This document shows, piece after piece, positions 20,637 to 32,766 of a stretch of 64,000 nt of DNA (its first letter is position 1; every line of letters begins with the position of its first letter). Both the position numbers and the translations under genes were made by a program. Origin of the DNA: Adineta steineri (Eukaryota > Rotifera > Eurotatoria > Adinetida > Adinetidae); the NCBI GenBank assembly GCA_905250115.1, contig CAJNOI010000019.1:556030-620029 (forward strand), written 5' to 3'. Below the pieces are notes generated by a model. It was not told the DNA's origin, did no database searches, and was given only the letters and a program-made list of their open reading frames with translations.

Positions 20637-21341
20637 TATTTGAGTCTGTTAAATAATCTGTTTTGTCAGGACCCATTTTTAATCACGTTCTTTATTACTC
20701 TATGCTCAATAAGTATTTTTGTGAGAAGCTTCCTCTTTTGAGTATTTCGATGTATTATAAAATACAAACTCATTAGATATATAAAAAGCAAAATTGTTTA
20801 TCGCCATCTGATGTATTTTTCTACGAAACATGAAAAATATATATGATTTCAACTCAAAATTCAATATATCCACAAGTAAAACTCTGAAAATAACATCTCT
20901 GATTGAAATTGATAGGTGAGGGTATGGATGAATGATTACGATACTTTTCACATCTTCGCTCATGCACGCGCATACTCACACTTTTCATTATATACAAAAG
21001 ATTATTAACTAATTTGAAAAATATTTATCTTATAAAATAATCTAAAATCAACAAAGTTTAATTTTTCAAACAATTGATTATTATGTTAAAACTTTATTTA
21101 TTTTGTTTTATCATAAAAGTCGAAATACATAACAATTACTGGCATACATACACATACAGACACAAAATATAGATATATTTATATGTATATTATAACAGAA
21201 AAATTAGAGAAAGACTAGACATTTGATTTCTATTGAACTAATTATCATTGGAAGATTTTCGTTGTTTTTCATTTATTTATTTTTTTGATTTGCTAAATCA
21301 TTGAACTCGTTCAAAAAATTAAATAAACGATTATTATCATT

Positions 21342-21411
21342 GTGAGTGTGGGTGTGGCTGTGAAGGTGAATATATCTTAGTATAATCACATCCATACCCA
21401 CTCCTTCAAGA
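21342..21411. repeat. Telomere-like inverted repeat, diverged
   Basis: TGTGAGTGTGGGTGTGGCTG on the left faces CACATCCATACCCACTCCTT on the right; the right end is CCTTCAAG, matching the family terminus with one change. Confidence 0.75.
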
Positions 21412-21835
21412 TAAAATAAATTCTTTATCATTTTCTTGAATATATATGTTTGTGTCAGTCGATATTATTGTATGACAATGAACAATTGAATTAGTTAATT
21501 GATTAAAATAATTGAAAAAACTAATAAATAACAGACGACAATATTGCATTATAACATTGGATCATCTGAAGATTGGTCTATTAAAATATTTTTCTCACAA
21601 TGATAATTTATTAAACATTGAAAATGTTCATTTGGATAAATTTCATATCTTTGTTCATCAATATTTTGTGCATGATACTGAAGTAATGCTGTAACTTTTT
21701 CTTCATTATCTTAGTGAGCTGTTGGAAAATAAATTGTAATTATTTAAACAGTCAGTAATGCTTGATTGTGATACTTTAACATGTTTATTATTTTGTCCGA
21801 GTATACGCAGGACGATCATTCCGACCATCGAAAAC

Positions 21836-22064
21836 GGCGTGTTAACCAGCCTAAAACGATTAAAAATTAGTGTATCACTGCATTAATTCCGATGGTATTT
21901 TGCCGTAATTCGTCATCCCAGAAAAGTAGCCGTTCTTTTTTGCTAGACAACGGCTACCATTTTTCATACTATTTTTACCGTTTTCTGGGATGCCGGATTA
22001 CGGCGATGACAAAATAACGGTTTTCACATCGTTTACGTTGCCGTTGCTTTTGACCTGGTTATTA
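21836..22064. mobile_element. Palindromic MITE-like element
   Basis: The segment starts TTAACCAGCC and ends GACCTGGTTA. Long internal inverted stretches are visible: GTAATTCGTCATCCCAGAAAA near 21904 pairs with TTTTCTGGGATGCCGGATTAC near 21982, and GTAGCCGTT with AACGGCTAC around 21925-21957. It is GC-richer than its surroundings and has no ORF. The flanking TTA could be a three-base target duplication as in PIF/Harbinger-type elements, but that is only a guess. Confidence 0.6.
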
Positions 22065-22777
22065 ATATTTCTTCGTTCGGTCTTGGTGTTGCTGTCGCAT
22101 ATTCATTATTGCGAAAAGAATATAATATTTGAGATGACGCTTCTGCCTTTAGATGAATAACAGCAATAGTGTTTTTTTGTTGAATTAATCATTTAAGACT
22201 AAATATTTTAGTAAAACTAATTGTTGCATAAAAAAGTATTTTATATATTTGTGATATTGCGGTGTCTTTTATAATTGTTTTGTATGCATACAGATGCAGC
22301 TTCAATAGATGTTGGAATATTTAGAACAAATTTACCTAGTTAATAAAAGAAAATACAATAAATTAATATGAAAAATATTGAGAAGTTTCAATACATTTTC
22401 TTTATTCTTTCTAATAATAAGAAAATAAATTTTTAACCAGAAAGCATAAACTATTCCTTTATCGTTTATATGTGAAATCAATATTTGTTTTTCTATTATT
22501 CTTACTCATTAGTTAGAAAACGTAATCTTAATTTTCTGTTCTTAAAAGTTAATGAAATGCTACAATAATTGTAAATACCTGTAAGTAAACCACTACTAAA
22601 TTAATAAAAAAAAAGATATATATGATTTTCATTAAACTATTTCGCTAATAGATTTTACGCTTCAAAAAGATTGAGTACTATTGCATGTAAACGTTTAAGA
22701 TCTGAAGATAAAACTGTGAATTATTTAAATTAATCTTTTCTTTTTTATTTTTCAAACCTTTTTGAATTTGTATAACC

Positions 22778-22966
22778 CAGGTCGAACAATCCGACACGGA
22801 AACGGTCCGTTCCCGGTAATTCTGGAGATCTCATGGAGGCAGTATCTCGGTGAACGGATCCAGTCACAGAATTTACCCAATTCCGGCCAAAAACGACATG
22901 TTTTCTGAGGTTTCAGCCGGAAATTTCCAGAATACTGCTCCAGGAATCATCGTCATTGCTAGGAAA
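22778..22966. mobile_element. GC-rich MITE-like fragment with CCCAGGTCGAACA end
   Basis: It begins ACCCAGGTCGAACAATCC and continues with GC-rich non-coding sequence to about 22966. The same CCCAGGTCGAACA end occurs, inverted, at the right edge of the element at 49795-50076. Partial internal symmetry (ATTCTGGAGATCTCATGGAG against the reverse of AATACTGCTCCAGGAAT) supports a degraded inverted-repeat element. The right end is not clear. Confidence 0.45.
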
Positions 22967-23036
22967 AGAAAACTTTTGTCGAAGAAAAGAAAAGATAACT
23001 ATTACAGAGAAAAAAATTGAAAAAATAATTACTACA

Positions 23037-23403
23037 CTAAGCATTATTGTTACGTAATGCTATTTTCTTTGTTTCCTTCTTTTTTTCTAAACAAAAAATA
23101 ATTTAGAGAAATATAAAGTTAACAATGTTGTTACCTTTTTTCTTAATTAAATGTTTCAAACGATTCTGTGCAGCTTCAAGATCATCTTGGTATTGTTTTG
23201 ATGCCATACTAGACACAGCTACTGCAATTTTTTTTTTCAAAGATTCAACTTTTTTTTATTCAAGTTTTATCTAAACACAACCTTTTAACTCAAAAAGTAT
23301 GGTAAGGTCATCTTACTTGTTCATCTATGGTGTCAATCATCCAATCCTGTAATTCCATGTCAAAATCTGAATCGCTATCGTCTATATTAGCACTTTTGGT
23401 CAT
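23037..23403 (-). pseudogene. Small acidic coiled-coil protein, copy A, with one nonsense codon
   Basis: Three exons (23317-23403, 23135-23270, 23037-23086) total 273 bp with consistent phases. The first begins MTKSANIDDSDSDFDMELQD, and the second codes for a charged helix (SSMASKQYQDDLEAAQNRLK). The paralogue at 36752-37132 has a first exon of the same 87-bp length, the same phases and aligned residues throughout. In this copy the fourth-to-fifth codon step of exon 2 reads GAA TAA, a stop at 23256-23258, where the paralogue has GAG AAA. Everything downstream stays in frame, so the lesion looks recent, or a different splice acceptor is used (a TTGCAG lies 50 bp further in but shifts the frame). 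Function unknown; the acidic head plus helix suggests a protein-interaction role. Confidence 0.6.
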
Positions 23404-23642
23404 CCTTCTGAAATAAACTAAATATAATATCAATTCAACGAAATTATTGAATGAATGTTTTGTTGTTTTTACTTTTCTTTTGTAATAAGTTTGTTTCCTT
23501 CTTAAATCCATCAGGCACAGCAGTAAAAATAAATGAGTAAATAACTACTCCACAATACATGGAATTTCTCCAAAATTCAATGGCTATTTCATTCGAATTT
23601 CCAGTGATATCCTTCACCATTATCAAGAAAGAAAAAATGAGG

Positions 23643-23690
23643 TGGTTGTGGGTAGTTATATTGTCTCATACACACACCCACAACATGCAA
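23643..23690. repeat. Short telomere-like inverted repeat
   Basis: GGTGGTTGTGGGTAG on the left and CACACACCCACAACATG on the right, separated by about 15 bp. GTTGTGGGT and ACCCACAAC are perfectly complementary. Confidence 0.65.
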
Positions 23691-24236
23691 ATTACTTAAT
23701 AGATAAATAAGTTTAGAAATATAATTTATAGCATTAGTTAATAAAATACAAAGTGATAAAATGACTATTCAACTACTAGAATCAATAAATATTATTTCTT
23801 TTTGTTTTCAATCGTATGATAGCGATAATAGAAGAATCGAAAGTTTTAAATAGCTACACATTCCTCAAATAGCGAGATTTCATTAAAATTATCTCTTTTA
23901 AAACACTATGGTTAAGATCGGTTGCCTGAGAAGCGGCCGTCGGTCGATCTCGTTTCAGTGAACTAGTGATGGATCGTTACCGTTGTATCTCTATATTAGG
24001 GTCACGTAAAGGTCATACAAGCGAGAAAGGGAAAGAGAAATGCTTTATAAAAATGTCTCAAATAGCCGTTGAATCGATGATGAATATAGTATTAAGCTGC
24101 CGAAAGAGAAAGAAAAAAAAAGAAAGAGAGAAACTCGTGTAGATTCGTACACTGCTCTGTTCACTCCATATTACGCGTGCACATCTATATCCTTCATTCA
24201 TACATACATTACAAGGTAACGTTCTACGTGGTAACA

Positions 24237-25581
24237 ATGAATAGTAATGATCGATTCAACTGTTACTGTTATCTATTTTGGCTACTTTTTGTCGTAGTGA
24301 ATGCCACCACCATTAATGACTTTGTGAGCAATGAAAGTACAAAGTCAACACTAGTGTTCTTTCGATGGTCTGGAGGATTTGGTCGAAATTTTCAAGAAAT
24401 TCGTTGTGCTACCGATCAATCATCAGAAGATCCTTCTAATAGTCTCTCTGATGTCTATCCTGAAATGCGAGGTTCGTATTGAAATTCGACGTTTGCGTAA
24501 ATTAGAAATGATAGAAAGAAGAATGCAAGAAAGTAAACGGAAAAATGAAAGTGAAGAAAGATGATGTGAATGATTGTAAAAGAATGAATATAATTTGCTC
24601 TTTTTCGTCTTTTCTTTATTTTTTTATGGTTTTATTGTGACATGATCAAAAACATCATTAATTATAACTTGAAAATATTCCGCCCAACATAAAACTGAGA
24701 AGAACTCGATTAAATTGAAATAAAAGTTTCAGCCTCTTGTAGATTTGTAACTAATCTATTCCTGATTCTAGGCCACTTCTCAAATTTTCAGATATGTTCT
24801 ATCTTGGTACAGCAACAATCTACCCTTTCAAGCTGACTATAAATGACTACTTATTTAAGAAATCAAATTCCACCATTTTATGTGAATCAACCCGTTTGAT
24901 AAGCCTCTCTAATAATAAAAACCGTAGCTCACCATTCTGTTCTTAACAAAAGTTATTTAAAAAAAAGATACTTATTCAAGCTTGAGATTCATTTTCTTAT
25001 CTTTTGATTCGTTCAGTTTGAGTGAAACAAGAGTCTGATTTCAATATTCTCTTTTACAGTATTAACATATTCAGTCGACTTCGTTAAAACAAATGCGCAG
25101 CGTAAAACTTGTTTTCATTGTTTATTTAGATGCTGTATACTTTCCTCCTGCTAATACTGACAGCCGACGAAACGGTTGTGAAAGCAATTCTTCTATTTTC
25201 GTCTACAATCCGCAGACTCGTCGTGTTCATCTCATGAACAATCGGCATTGCATAGTTGTCAACGAAAAATCATATCATTACCTTGCAACTGAAGATTATC
25301 CCACCGTCAATCGCTTAAAATCAATTGCTTGCGATCGGGCCGCAACAGCTGCACCGATGAATTATCTTATTTGGGGCAGTGAATTTCGTTTGACTCGTGA
25401 TGAAAACAATAAGCAAAAAACTATCCTTCAATTTATTGCACCGACAGATGGGCATGAATACACAATATATATTCGTGGCGATATACTCATTGTAATTGAC
25501 AGCAATGATGAAGCTCGAAAAGTGTTAAATCAATTACGAGAACCAACATTGGAGATTATTGAAAACATTACAGATCAATGA
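24237..25581 (+). CDS. Secreted protein of unknown family, tandem copy 1
   Basis: Two exons, 24237-24471 and 25130-25581, give 228 residues. Residues 1-24 are a signal peptide (CYCYLFWLLFVVVNAT). The mature part has conserved blocks shared with copy 2: FFRWSGGF, EIRCATDQSSEDPS, YPEMRDAVYFPPA, then CESNSSIFVYNPQTRRVHLM, LIWGSEFRL, and a C-terminal helix QLREPTLEIIENI. Four cysteines are conserved between the copies, suggesting two disulfides. I do not recognise the family. The intron is 658 bp, against 127 bp in copy 2, and uses a weak GTTCGT donor; the same donor hexamer ends an exon of the hexokinase gene in this window, so it is plausible. The shared architecture shows a recent tandem duplication. 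Confidence 0.72.
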
Positions 25582-26750
25582 TAGCGAATCACAATCAGTG
25601 CTGAAAACATTATAAGCTACTTTCACTGTTCGATCCTCATACTTCGCTATGCCTACATGTTTCTGTAAGGGATGGGTTACTTAATTTTAAGTTAAGTCAA
25701 ATGAACCACTCCTAGTGTTTACTTTAGTTTTTAGAATTATCTCAATGAATGGATTTTTTACTAGCTATTCATTTCTATTAATAAAATTTGCACACAAAAT
25801 TAATGAAACGAACGGTTTCTGTCTGTGTCTTCTTTTGTTTGATTGCCACTGAGATAGAATGTAAAAAGGAATATGTCTTGATTTTTCTTCATAATCAGAA
25901 TAAGTCTCTATACAATACTGTAGAGATATTTTGTAATTTCATGTAGTCTGGTAACTTTAAAACGGGAAGTTGGTGCCATCGGTCAGGCTCTTTCATTACG
26001 GTGATCTGTAATCGAACCATCAATAATTACTAAAACATTGTTTATGGAGTGAATTGAAAATGATTGAATAAAACTCTAACCACTTAAGTTATTATTTACT
26101 GATTTTTTGTGAGTAGTTAGATATTTTTTGTTCGAGTCTTAGAAAATGGCTTTAAAAACCGAAGCGAGGTGAGTCGAATTTATGAAATATTGCCTCGTTT
26201 CGGGGTCTGTTATATACGTTTATGTCACTAACTATTATTTTATCCCACCTTATTTCCGAAAACATGTCTACGTGCGTTTTTTTCCTTCTCTTTGCTATTA
26301 TCTTATCTGATTTCTTGTGCGTCTCATATTATCAACCCTAATATAGAAACGACAAAAATAAATGCCAGCAAAAAAAGCATACGATAAAGGCATTTTTTCA
26401 TTGATTTTCATCTCTATCAAATCAATCACCATTTTGTTCTTTGACCTCTTGACATTGAGCCACCGGTTAATGTATTGCTCTCACCGTTTCTTTTCTTTCA
26501 AAAAAACACCAATCACATGTCAATATACTGAGGTCACGTATGGCGATACAAGAGAAAGAAAGAAAGAAGAAATAAAATTTTTTAAGTGGGTGATCCAGAG
26601 GACTGTTTGATCAACGATTAGTGTATGGGTAATACATTGAAATAGGAAGAGAGAAACGAATAGATTTATTCACTCTCTAGCTCGCTTATAACTAAGTTAG
26701 TTCATTCTTCAGTTCATATATAGAAGCGCACCTTAAATCAAGAGAGCACA
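25582..26750. other. Spacer between the two tandem secreted paralogues
   Basis: It contains the 3' untranslated region of copy 1 and the promoter of copy 2. An 82-codon open frame at 26362 has no coding character. Confidence 0.5.
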
Positions 26751-27558
26751 ATGATTAATCAACATCAATTCAAATACACTTACCTTTTCTTCTGGCTGTT
26801 TATTATCGAAACTGACGCTGGTATCATCGACGACGCTATAATTATCAAAAATGCCAACATGACACCAATTTTCTTTCGATGGTCACAAGGATTTGAATTG
26901 AATGGTCAACAAATTCGTTGTGCTACAGATCACTCCTCAGAAGACCCTTCTGGTATTTTTCTCGAGGCTTACCCAGAAATGAAAGGTATGTAAATAGTTG
27001 TGTCATTAAAGATCAATCTCTAGAATAATCATTGTGTTTCGAATGTTTAGAAGAAAGTATAGTATGACATGATATTATTTTCACTGTATATTCATTTCTA
27101 TTTCATTCATAGATGATGTGTACTTTCCAAGCGCTCCTGATGACAGTCAACGATATCATTGTGACAGCAATTCTTCCTTATTCATGTACAATCGAGAAAC
27201 TCGTCGCGTACATCTGGTCAGTAATGGACATTGTCTCGTTGTCAATCGAATGTCATATCATTATAGCTTTAGTGAAAATTATCCCGTCAATCGAATCTTA
27301 AAATCAGTTGATTGCAAACGAACAGCAACGAACGAGTCAACAAGTAGTCTTATCTGGGGTAGCGAATTTCGTTTCGTCTATGACAGGAACAGCAATAGCA
27401 AGCTGGCACTCCGTTTTATTTCACCAACAGATGGGCATAAATGGACTATCTATATTAAAACTAATATATTAATTGTGGCCGAAAACATTCAGCAACAAGT
27501 AGACCGTTTGAAAGAGCCTTGGTTAGAGATCGTTAATAAGTACATGCCTGATGGCTGA
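26751..27558 (+). CDS. Secreted protein of unknown family, tandem copy 2
   Basis: Exon 1 at 26751-26985 has the same 235-bp length as in copy 1, and exon 2 is 27113-27558; the product is 226 residues. The signal peptide is YTYLFFWLFIIETDAG. Shared blocks are FFRWSQGFELNGQQIRCAT, DHSSEDPSG, YPEMKDDVYFPSAPD, CDSNSSLFMYNRETRRVHLV, SLIWGSEFRFVYD, SPTDGHKWTIYI and RLKEPWLEIVNKY. The splice donor here is the usual GTATGT. Both copies are probably secreted, perhaps into pseudocoelom or gut. The small compact size with disulfides and a recent duplication fits effector, defence or environment-facing proteins, but this is only inference. Confidence 0.78.
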
Positions 27559-29388
27559 TGATCTACTAAACAAGTGTGAAGACATAAATAAATGTTGTTT
27601 TCAATTTTTTTGTTTTATTGAAATTTTTTTAGTGTTATTGTCTAGAATTTAGCGAAGCTTTATTCATTTGTGTTAAAGATATGTTCTTTATAGATCTTCA
27701 CACTATATTTGTTATTCGTATCTGTTTTTTTTCCATCTTTCACTTTCTTTATCTTGTTTATTTATTGTGTTATTTTTAAATTCTGTTTGGTGTTTGCTTC
27801 ATCGAAGTAAGACAACACTAGACATTATGAGTTCTAATAATATCTTTGGTTTATGTACTTTAGGTAGAACATATTGATGGGTTAATTTAGCTGCGTCTTT
27901 TTTAACTTTTAGTTTCTGCTATTGTTTTTGTGTAATATGACTTTTAGCTAATAAACTAAGCAGGTTGCTACTTACTCGTTCGACTAAGAATTCGAGCAAG
28001 TTTTTGCACCAAAATTCTTACAGGTTTCATGGTGTTGGTCACGTAAAACAAACTACTTGAGCTTCATTTTGTAGTCATGAGTTTTTACTAAATGAAATAC
28101 TCTAGATTTATCTGTCTTTCTGCCGACTGTTTATATAAATTCCAGTATATTCGGTAATTGGTTCATATCTCTTACTTAAACCTATGAAAGTTCTGTTACG
28201 ACGATCTGTACGTATCACTCAGAGCAAGTCTATCAATACCTATAACTGTTATTTAGGTATTAACTATTCATGTTCAATAAAGATCTTCTTTATTTTATTA
28301 ACAACGAACTATGTCTCGTTTTTCATACGTATATGAGTAAGATGACTGTTGTTAGATATATATTTAAGGTCTAGTTTTAGACGGATCTTCTCTCTCACAC
28401 ACACTCTCTCGTTCAGATTCATGCTGGCTTTATTTATTATGTCTGGAACACGGAATCTTTCCGTAATACTAGCTTCAAATCAAGTGCTCCTTGTATCACG
28501 TAGCAGTGATTTAAATAGCAACTGTGCCAACCAAAAATAAAATATGCAGAACATCTGGTATTTCCGATTCACACCATATCTTACACTTTGATCAAAAAAG
28601 CAAAGTGTACGACGTACATTGCGGTGAAAAAAACTACATTTTGATTCGTAAATCTTGAAAACTGGATTTATTTGTTTTTGGATTATTCTAATGTGTACGA
28701 ATACTTCACATACTGATATTTATCCATACTAACAATTACATATGACTTACGGATGTTCCTCTACATCACACTGGTTCTTTCCTTTTCTATTGTGTACGTC
28801 TATTTACGTGCTAACTCAATATGAAAACGTAATAAAAGACTAAAACGAAATAAAAATAAATAGACACAGAAATAGATGTCATGACTGTGCCAAGAGAATA
28901 GATGGACATCCTTTCCAATAGCCCCCCCCCCCCCCCCCATTGCTTTACCACATTTATCTTTCTCTTGTTCTGTTTCTTTTTCTCTTGCTTTGCGTATTAG
29001 ATATAATCAGTCTCAATACGAACACTTCGGATGAATGTTAGACTCAACGTAGTGATACAATTTTAGCACTAGAGATTATTGCTATTATTCAATTTCAAAT
29101 ATTAGATAAATCCACTTTTTTCTGTGTTTAATTTTTCGACTTTTTCTTACTTTTTCTTTCGATATATTCCACCGTATCCAATTTAATTCAACGTGTTTGC
29201 ATTTTGCATTGCATAGAACGATTGAATTTGTAATATGAATCCACTACCCTTTTCTATTTTGAAAGCTGATCTCAAATACCAACTTCAACTTTTGTGCTTT
29301 GTAATTAAGGTTATCTTCTCTAAATGTTATCTTTTTCTCTCGTATATAATAAAAACAACTACCGTAGTCTAACAAACACTCAAGAAAT
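27559..29388. other. Intergenic stretch with a poly-C run
   Basis: There is no supported gene in about 1.8 kb. A run of about 18 C is at 28922-28939, the counterpart of the poly-G run at 18.2 kb. Simple CACACACTCTCTC sequence occurs near 28390. Confidence 0.55.
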
Positions 29389-29419
29389 GAATATTCGTCT
29401 CTTTTTTTCATCCTCTTTA

Positions 29420-30215
29420 TGGTGCTCTATGTGGAGAGCAAGAAGAAGTCGAAAAATATTCAATTTTCTTGTCGCAATTCAGATGAGACCTTGTCTGTTG
29501 AGAACAACCCAGCGGTAAGAGATAGTTTACACAACTTGATTTTTTTCTATTTTGTCGTATTTTATAGGTTGCTCTTAAACGTCATGCACTTAAATTTCAA
29601 AAACTCTAGATTTTCGTAAAACTTCAGCAAGAGTATAGAGTCTTGAAGCTAATTCGGATGTGTCTTCGCTTTGACGAACGAAATTGGTTTGAATCCAATG
29701 AAGACGTAATGCTTACAAGCGTATGGCGAAATAACAAACAACTAAGAAAACTTATAGAAATCGACGTTGTCAGTCCTAAATGTATTCTGGTGCCTCAAGA
29801 ATGTTGCTAAGAGCATGAGGTAGGTTTTATTATATTTCTAGTCAATATAGTAGTTGATAGAGTAATTTTGAGTATTGTAAAAACATCTGATATTTTTATT
29901 TATTTTTTGTAGCCATCAAAGGAACGACTTCGAGACGCAGCCGACAATATGTTAGAGTCATCTAGATGCACAGCTGTGATCGAAGCAGAGGACAATGGGG
30001 GTCTTTACATAATGATAACAAGATGTTGGTTAAAATTATTGCAAGGAAAGGCAGAGGAGCCAATCATAGTGAACAAACTTATTCAGACGATTTTAATGGA
30101 AAACCCGTTACTTGTACGACTCGAAATAATTTACATTGGGTAGTCGATCGAATTTTTCGCTATTTGCGGACGGTCGTGGGTGAAGATAAAGAAGAAACAC
30201 CCACACCCATACCTT
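29420..30215 (+). pseudogene. Decayed multi-exon gene of unknown family
   Basis: A first exon from ATG 29420 (MVLYVESKKKSKNIQFSCRN, ending VENNPA before GTAAGA) joins in phase to an exon reading VALKRHALKFQKL, stop, IFVKLQ. After that come EYRVLKLIRMCLRFDERNWF and WRNNKQLRKLIEIDVVSPKC, then a second stop (TAA) before a GTAGGT donor. A further exon at about 29914 reads PSKERLRDAADNMLES and then appears to lose frame; another frame of the same exon reads NKMLVKIIARKGRGANHSEQ. Two nonsense codons in an otherwise coherent reading indicate a pseudogene. I do not recognise the protein. Its 3' end runs into a telomere-like element at 30177. Confidence 0.5.
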
Positions 30216-30216
30216 A
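30177..30216. repeat. Short telomere-like inverted repeat
   Basis: GTCGTGGGTGAAGA faces ACACCCACACCCATACC. It lies 27 bp upstream of the LTSQDG-type exon copy, the same arrangement as at 37141. Confidence 0.6.
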
Positions 30217-30243
30217 AAATTAATTCAAACTTTTTATATACAG

Positions 30244-30339
30244 CTCACATCACAAGACGGAACTGACTCTGACGAAACATCACGCTCAGATAGAACAGCT
30301 CAATTTGATTATAAAACATATCTGGATATTGATGAATGA
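30244..30339 (+). pseudogene. Duplicated terminal exon, copy 1 (LTSQDG type)
   Basis: After TTTATATACAG an open segment reads LTSQDGTDSDETSRSDRTAQ, then FDYKTYLDIDE and a stop. Copy 2 at 37282-37386 is nearly identical over the first 20 residues and shares 12 bp of upstream intron. No gene in the window clearly supplies the upstream exons. It is low-complexity and acidic, of unknown function; it is the remnant of a duplicated last exon. Confidence 0.5.
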
Positions 30340-30348
30340 AAAAAATTT

Positions 30349-30840
30349 ATTAGTCCAAATGCCCATGTTTAACAAATATTTCAAGAGAAAAATAAATTAT
30401 TAAACTTAAATTAATAAAATCTATTTGTATTATATATGTAAATAAATCTTCATAATCTGTATTTAAATGATGATGACTAAACTTGAATCTATGAAAATAA
30501 AAAAATAATAAGAAAATTATCTTGAATAAAATGTTTTTGAATTATTTACTGTAACAAGAAGTACGCTAGGTATAGTAAATATTGTTCCGATGAAATTGAA
30601 TTGTTTCGAACGACCAACAACTCTAAAACGATCGAATAGATTTTTATTTAAAGTTTCAATATCAAGATCTTAACAGAAAATAAATATTTGTCTTTTTTTT
30701 AATTTTGAATATATTTTACTTACTGGTACTATTTTTGAATCTAAATCTAATAATTGCATGATATGAGTATATTGATCAAGATTAATTACTTCATTGTCAT
30801 ACATGAATTCATTTAGACACTATAAAAAGAAATAGATGTC
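30349..30840 (-). pseudogene. Inverted fragment of the two-pore channel gene
   Basis: The minus strand of this segment aligns by eye with the plus strand of 50900-51355 in the intact two-pore channel gene: exon (LNEFMYDNEVINLDQYTHIM), intron, exon (DLDIETLNKNLFDRF, VVGRSK, FIGTIFT) and the beginning of the next exon (SHHHLNTDYEDL). Introns are retained, so it is a DNA-level duplication, not a retrocopy. It has substitutions and frame-breaking indels (for example a lost G at one acceptor, and TTAAACATGG for TTAAAGCATGG). The copy ends abruptly on both sides, at 30349 next to the LTSQDG exon copy. Confidence 0.85.
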
Positions 30841-32750
30841 AATTCTATTATGCCGTGCTCTTACCGTATATGTTGAATAAATACTAACATGATTGGTCTT
30901 TATTGTTTCTCTCGTCGATATTGACGAATATAAAATAAAAAAACAAGAGAAATTTAGAACAATAGTCGTGCAAATAAAATAAATTCAAAGTGAATCAACC
31001 AATATAACTACCGTTATTGTAAAGAAATGTCAACGACGTTGCTTAGTTCAACTTTAAGTTTACTTACATTTTTTCGCCTGTTTGACCCCTATGTCACAAT
31101 ATAGAAATACATGAAAAATGAGATAATATGTGAAATATCTATGGCATATTCATATAGATAATGATACAACATCATTAAGTATGTTCAATGATAACTGTCA
31201 AAATGTTTTAAGACGCGTAGGCTCACGAATTGTTTCAATACGTATAAGCTTACGCAATGTTATCAATGGATGGCCAATTATTTCATCATCTCTTCATCGT
31301 CATCACCAAACAACATTACTTCGACATCTTCATCTAATCGATATTGAACCCGGCAAATTTAGTAAATTAATAAATAATCGTTTTGTGAAACAACTACACA
31401 CTTTAGTGATAGAGTTGACAAAGTACAGTGTATTTCATAGTTAAAGAGAAGAAGGAGCATATCTGGCAAAGGTAAGAAAATAAAAATGTTATAGAGCATT
31501 ACATGTAGAATGTAACAACAAACATTTATTTTCTATTATTGTTTAATTAAGAAAATATTAGCGATGTGGTTTGTAAGATTTGATAAATTTATTGAACGGT
31601 GAATAAAATCATATAAACGTTCTTCATAACACAAATGTGAAGAGAAAGTAATTGAGTCTTTGTTTAAAAGGTAGATAATATACTCGTGTGAGTCAGCACA
31701 CATTGCAGGAAATTTATGAAAAATTATTACTTATACGAAATCTTGATGTGGAAAATTAAGAGAAAAGTTTGTCTTTTATAGATCTTAGACTACAAATAAT
31801 ACGCACAGATTATCTGATTTATTTAGAAATAGAAAATAAGATGACTTCTTGTGTTCCTCGCACAGCTCAGAGTATTTTTCTCTCTATCGACATGAGTATG
31901 TATTTTATGTCATTTTGCGCATCTATATTCACGAAGGAACAAATATGTATAAAAGTAAGAAAGATGATTTAGTGGTTAAGATAAATTTTACATTCGCATT
32001 TTTTCTTTCATTGTCTTGATTGCTTTAATATCGAATTTCATTAACTCTTCATTCGAAAAACTGATAATGTTTCCAAATAAAAAAACATGTAACATGCTTT
32101 TATTGTCATTGGAATAGTCGTAAAGTCAAAGCGAAAGATCAGTGCAATAAATATCAGCCTGGTAAAACATTCAAGTCAAAAATTGCTGAGAATAGCATGG
32201 AGAAGTTTTTTCAAAGATATATACTTTAAAAAAAGAATCTCTTTACTTTAACAGTCAGGAAATTTTTTTATTTTGACAGCAAATTCTGCATCCCTATTTT
32301 TTTTCATATTTATGAAACTATCTGAAATATGTTCTCTATATCCGATAAAAATTCAATAGTTTTTCGATTCTTCTTCAAAATGATATCATTGTTTATTTGA
32401 AAAAAATTTTCGTTTCTTAAGAAATAATTAAATTTTTATTTTTATAAAAGGTGTGTTCACAACTACCTGATCTACGAATTTGTCGATTACCTTTTGATTT
32501 CTCTCATTTTGGTCGTGAGAATTTGTCAAATGCAAGAGCACCACTATTGCTGAACCTACCAAATATTTCATCAACAGTCTATCTTCATACATTGAGTGTT
32601 GTATTAATACATTCCGATTTTTAGAATGTTTAGTAATTTGTATACCTAATATTCAAAATCTTTCTTTCGGTATACAACATGAAGACATTTATGAAGATGA
32701 AAATTTAGACTTAACTCAGTAAGTAACAAAAGATGAGTTTTAAGAGCATT

Positions 32751-32766
32751 AATAAAATGATATTTT
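32751..32766 (+). repeat. Left target-site duplication of the LINE
   Basis: AATAAAATGATATTTT, identical to 34049-34064. It lies next to a T-run that is the complement of the element's poly-A tail. Confidence 0.88.

Larger units (their letters stand above)
20637..23036. other. Intergenic stretch with one hairpin element and two MITE-like islands
   Basis: Apart from the elements listed separately at 21342-21411, 21836-22064 and 22778-22966, I see only AT-rich sequence and short meaningless open frames. Confidence 0.5.

Noticed and set aside
26362..26610. 82-codon frame between the tandem secreted genes
   Set aside because: Low-complexity composition and no splice or family support.
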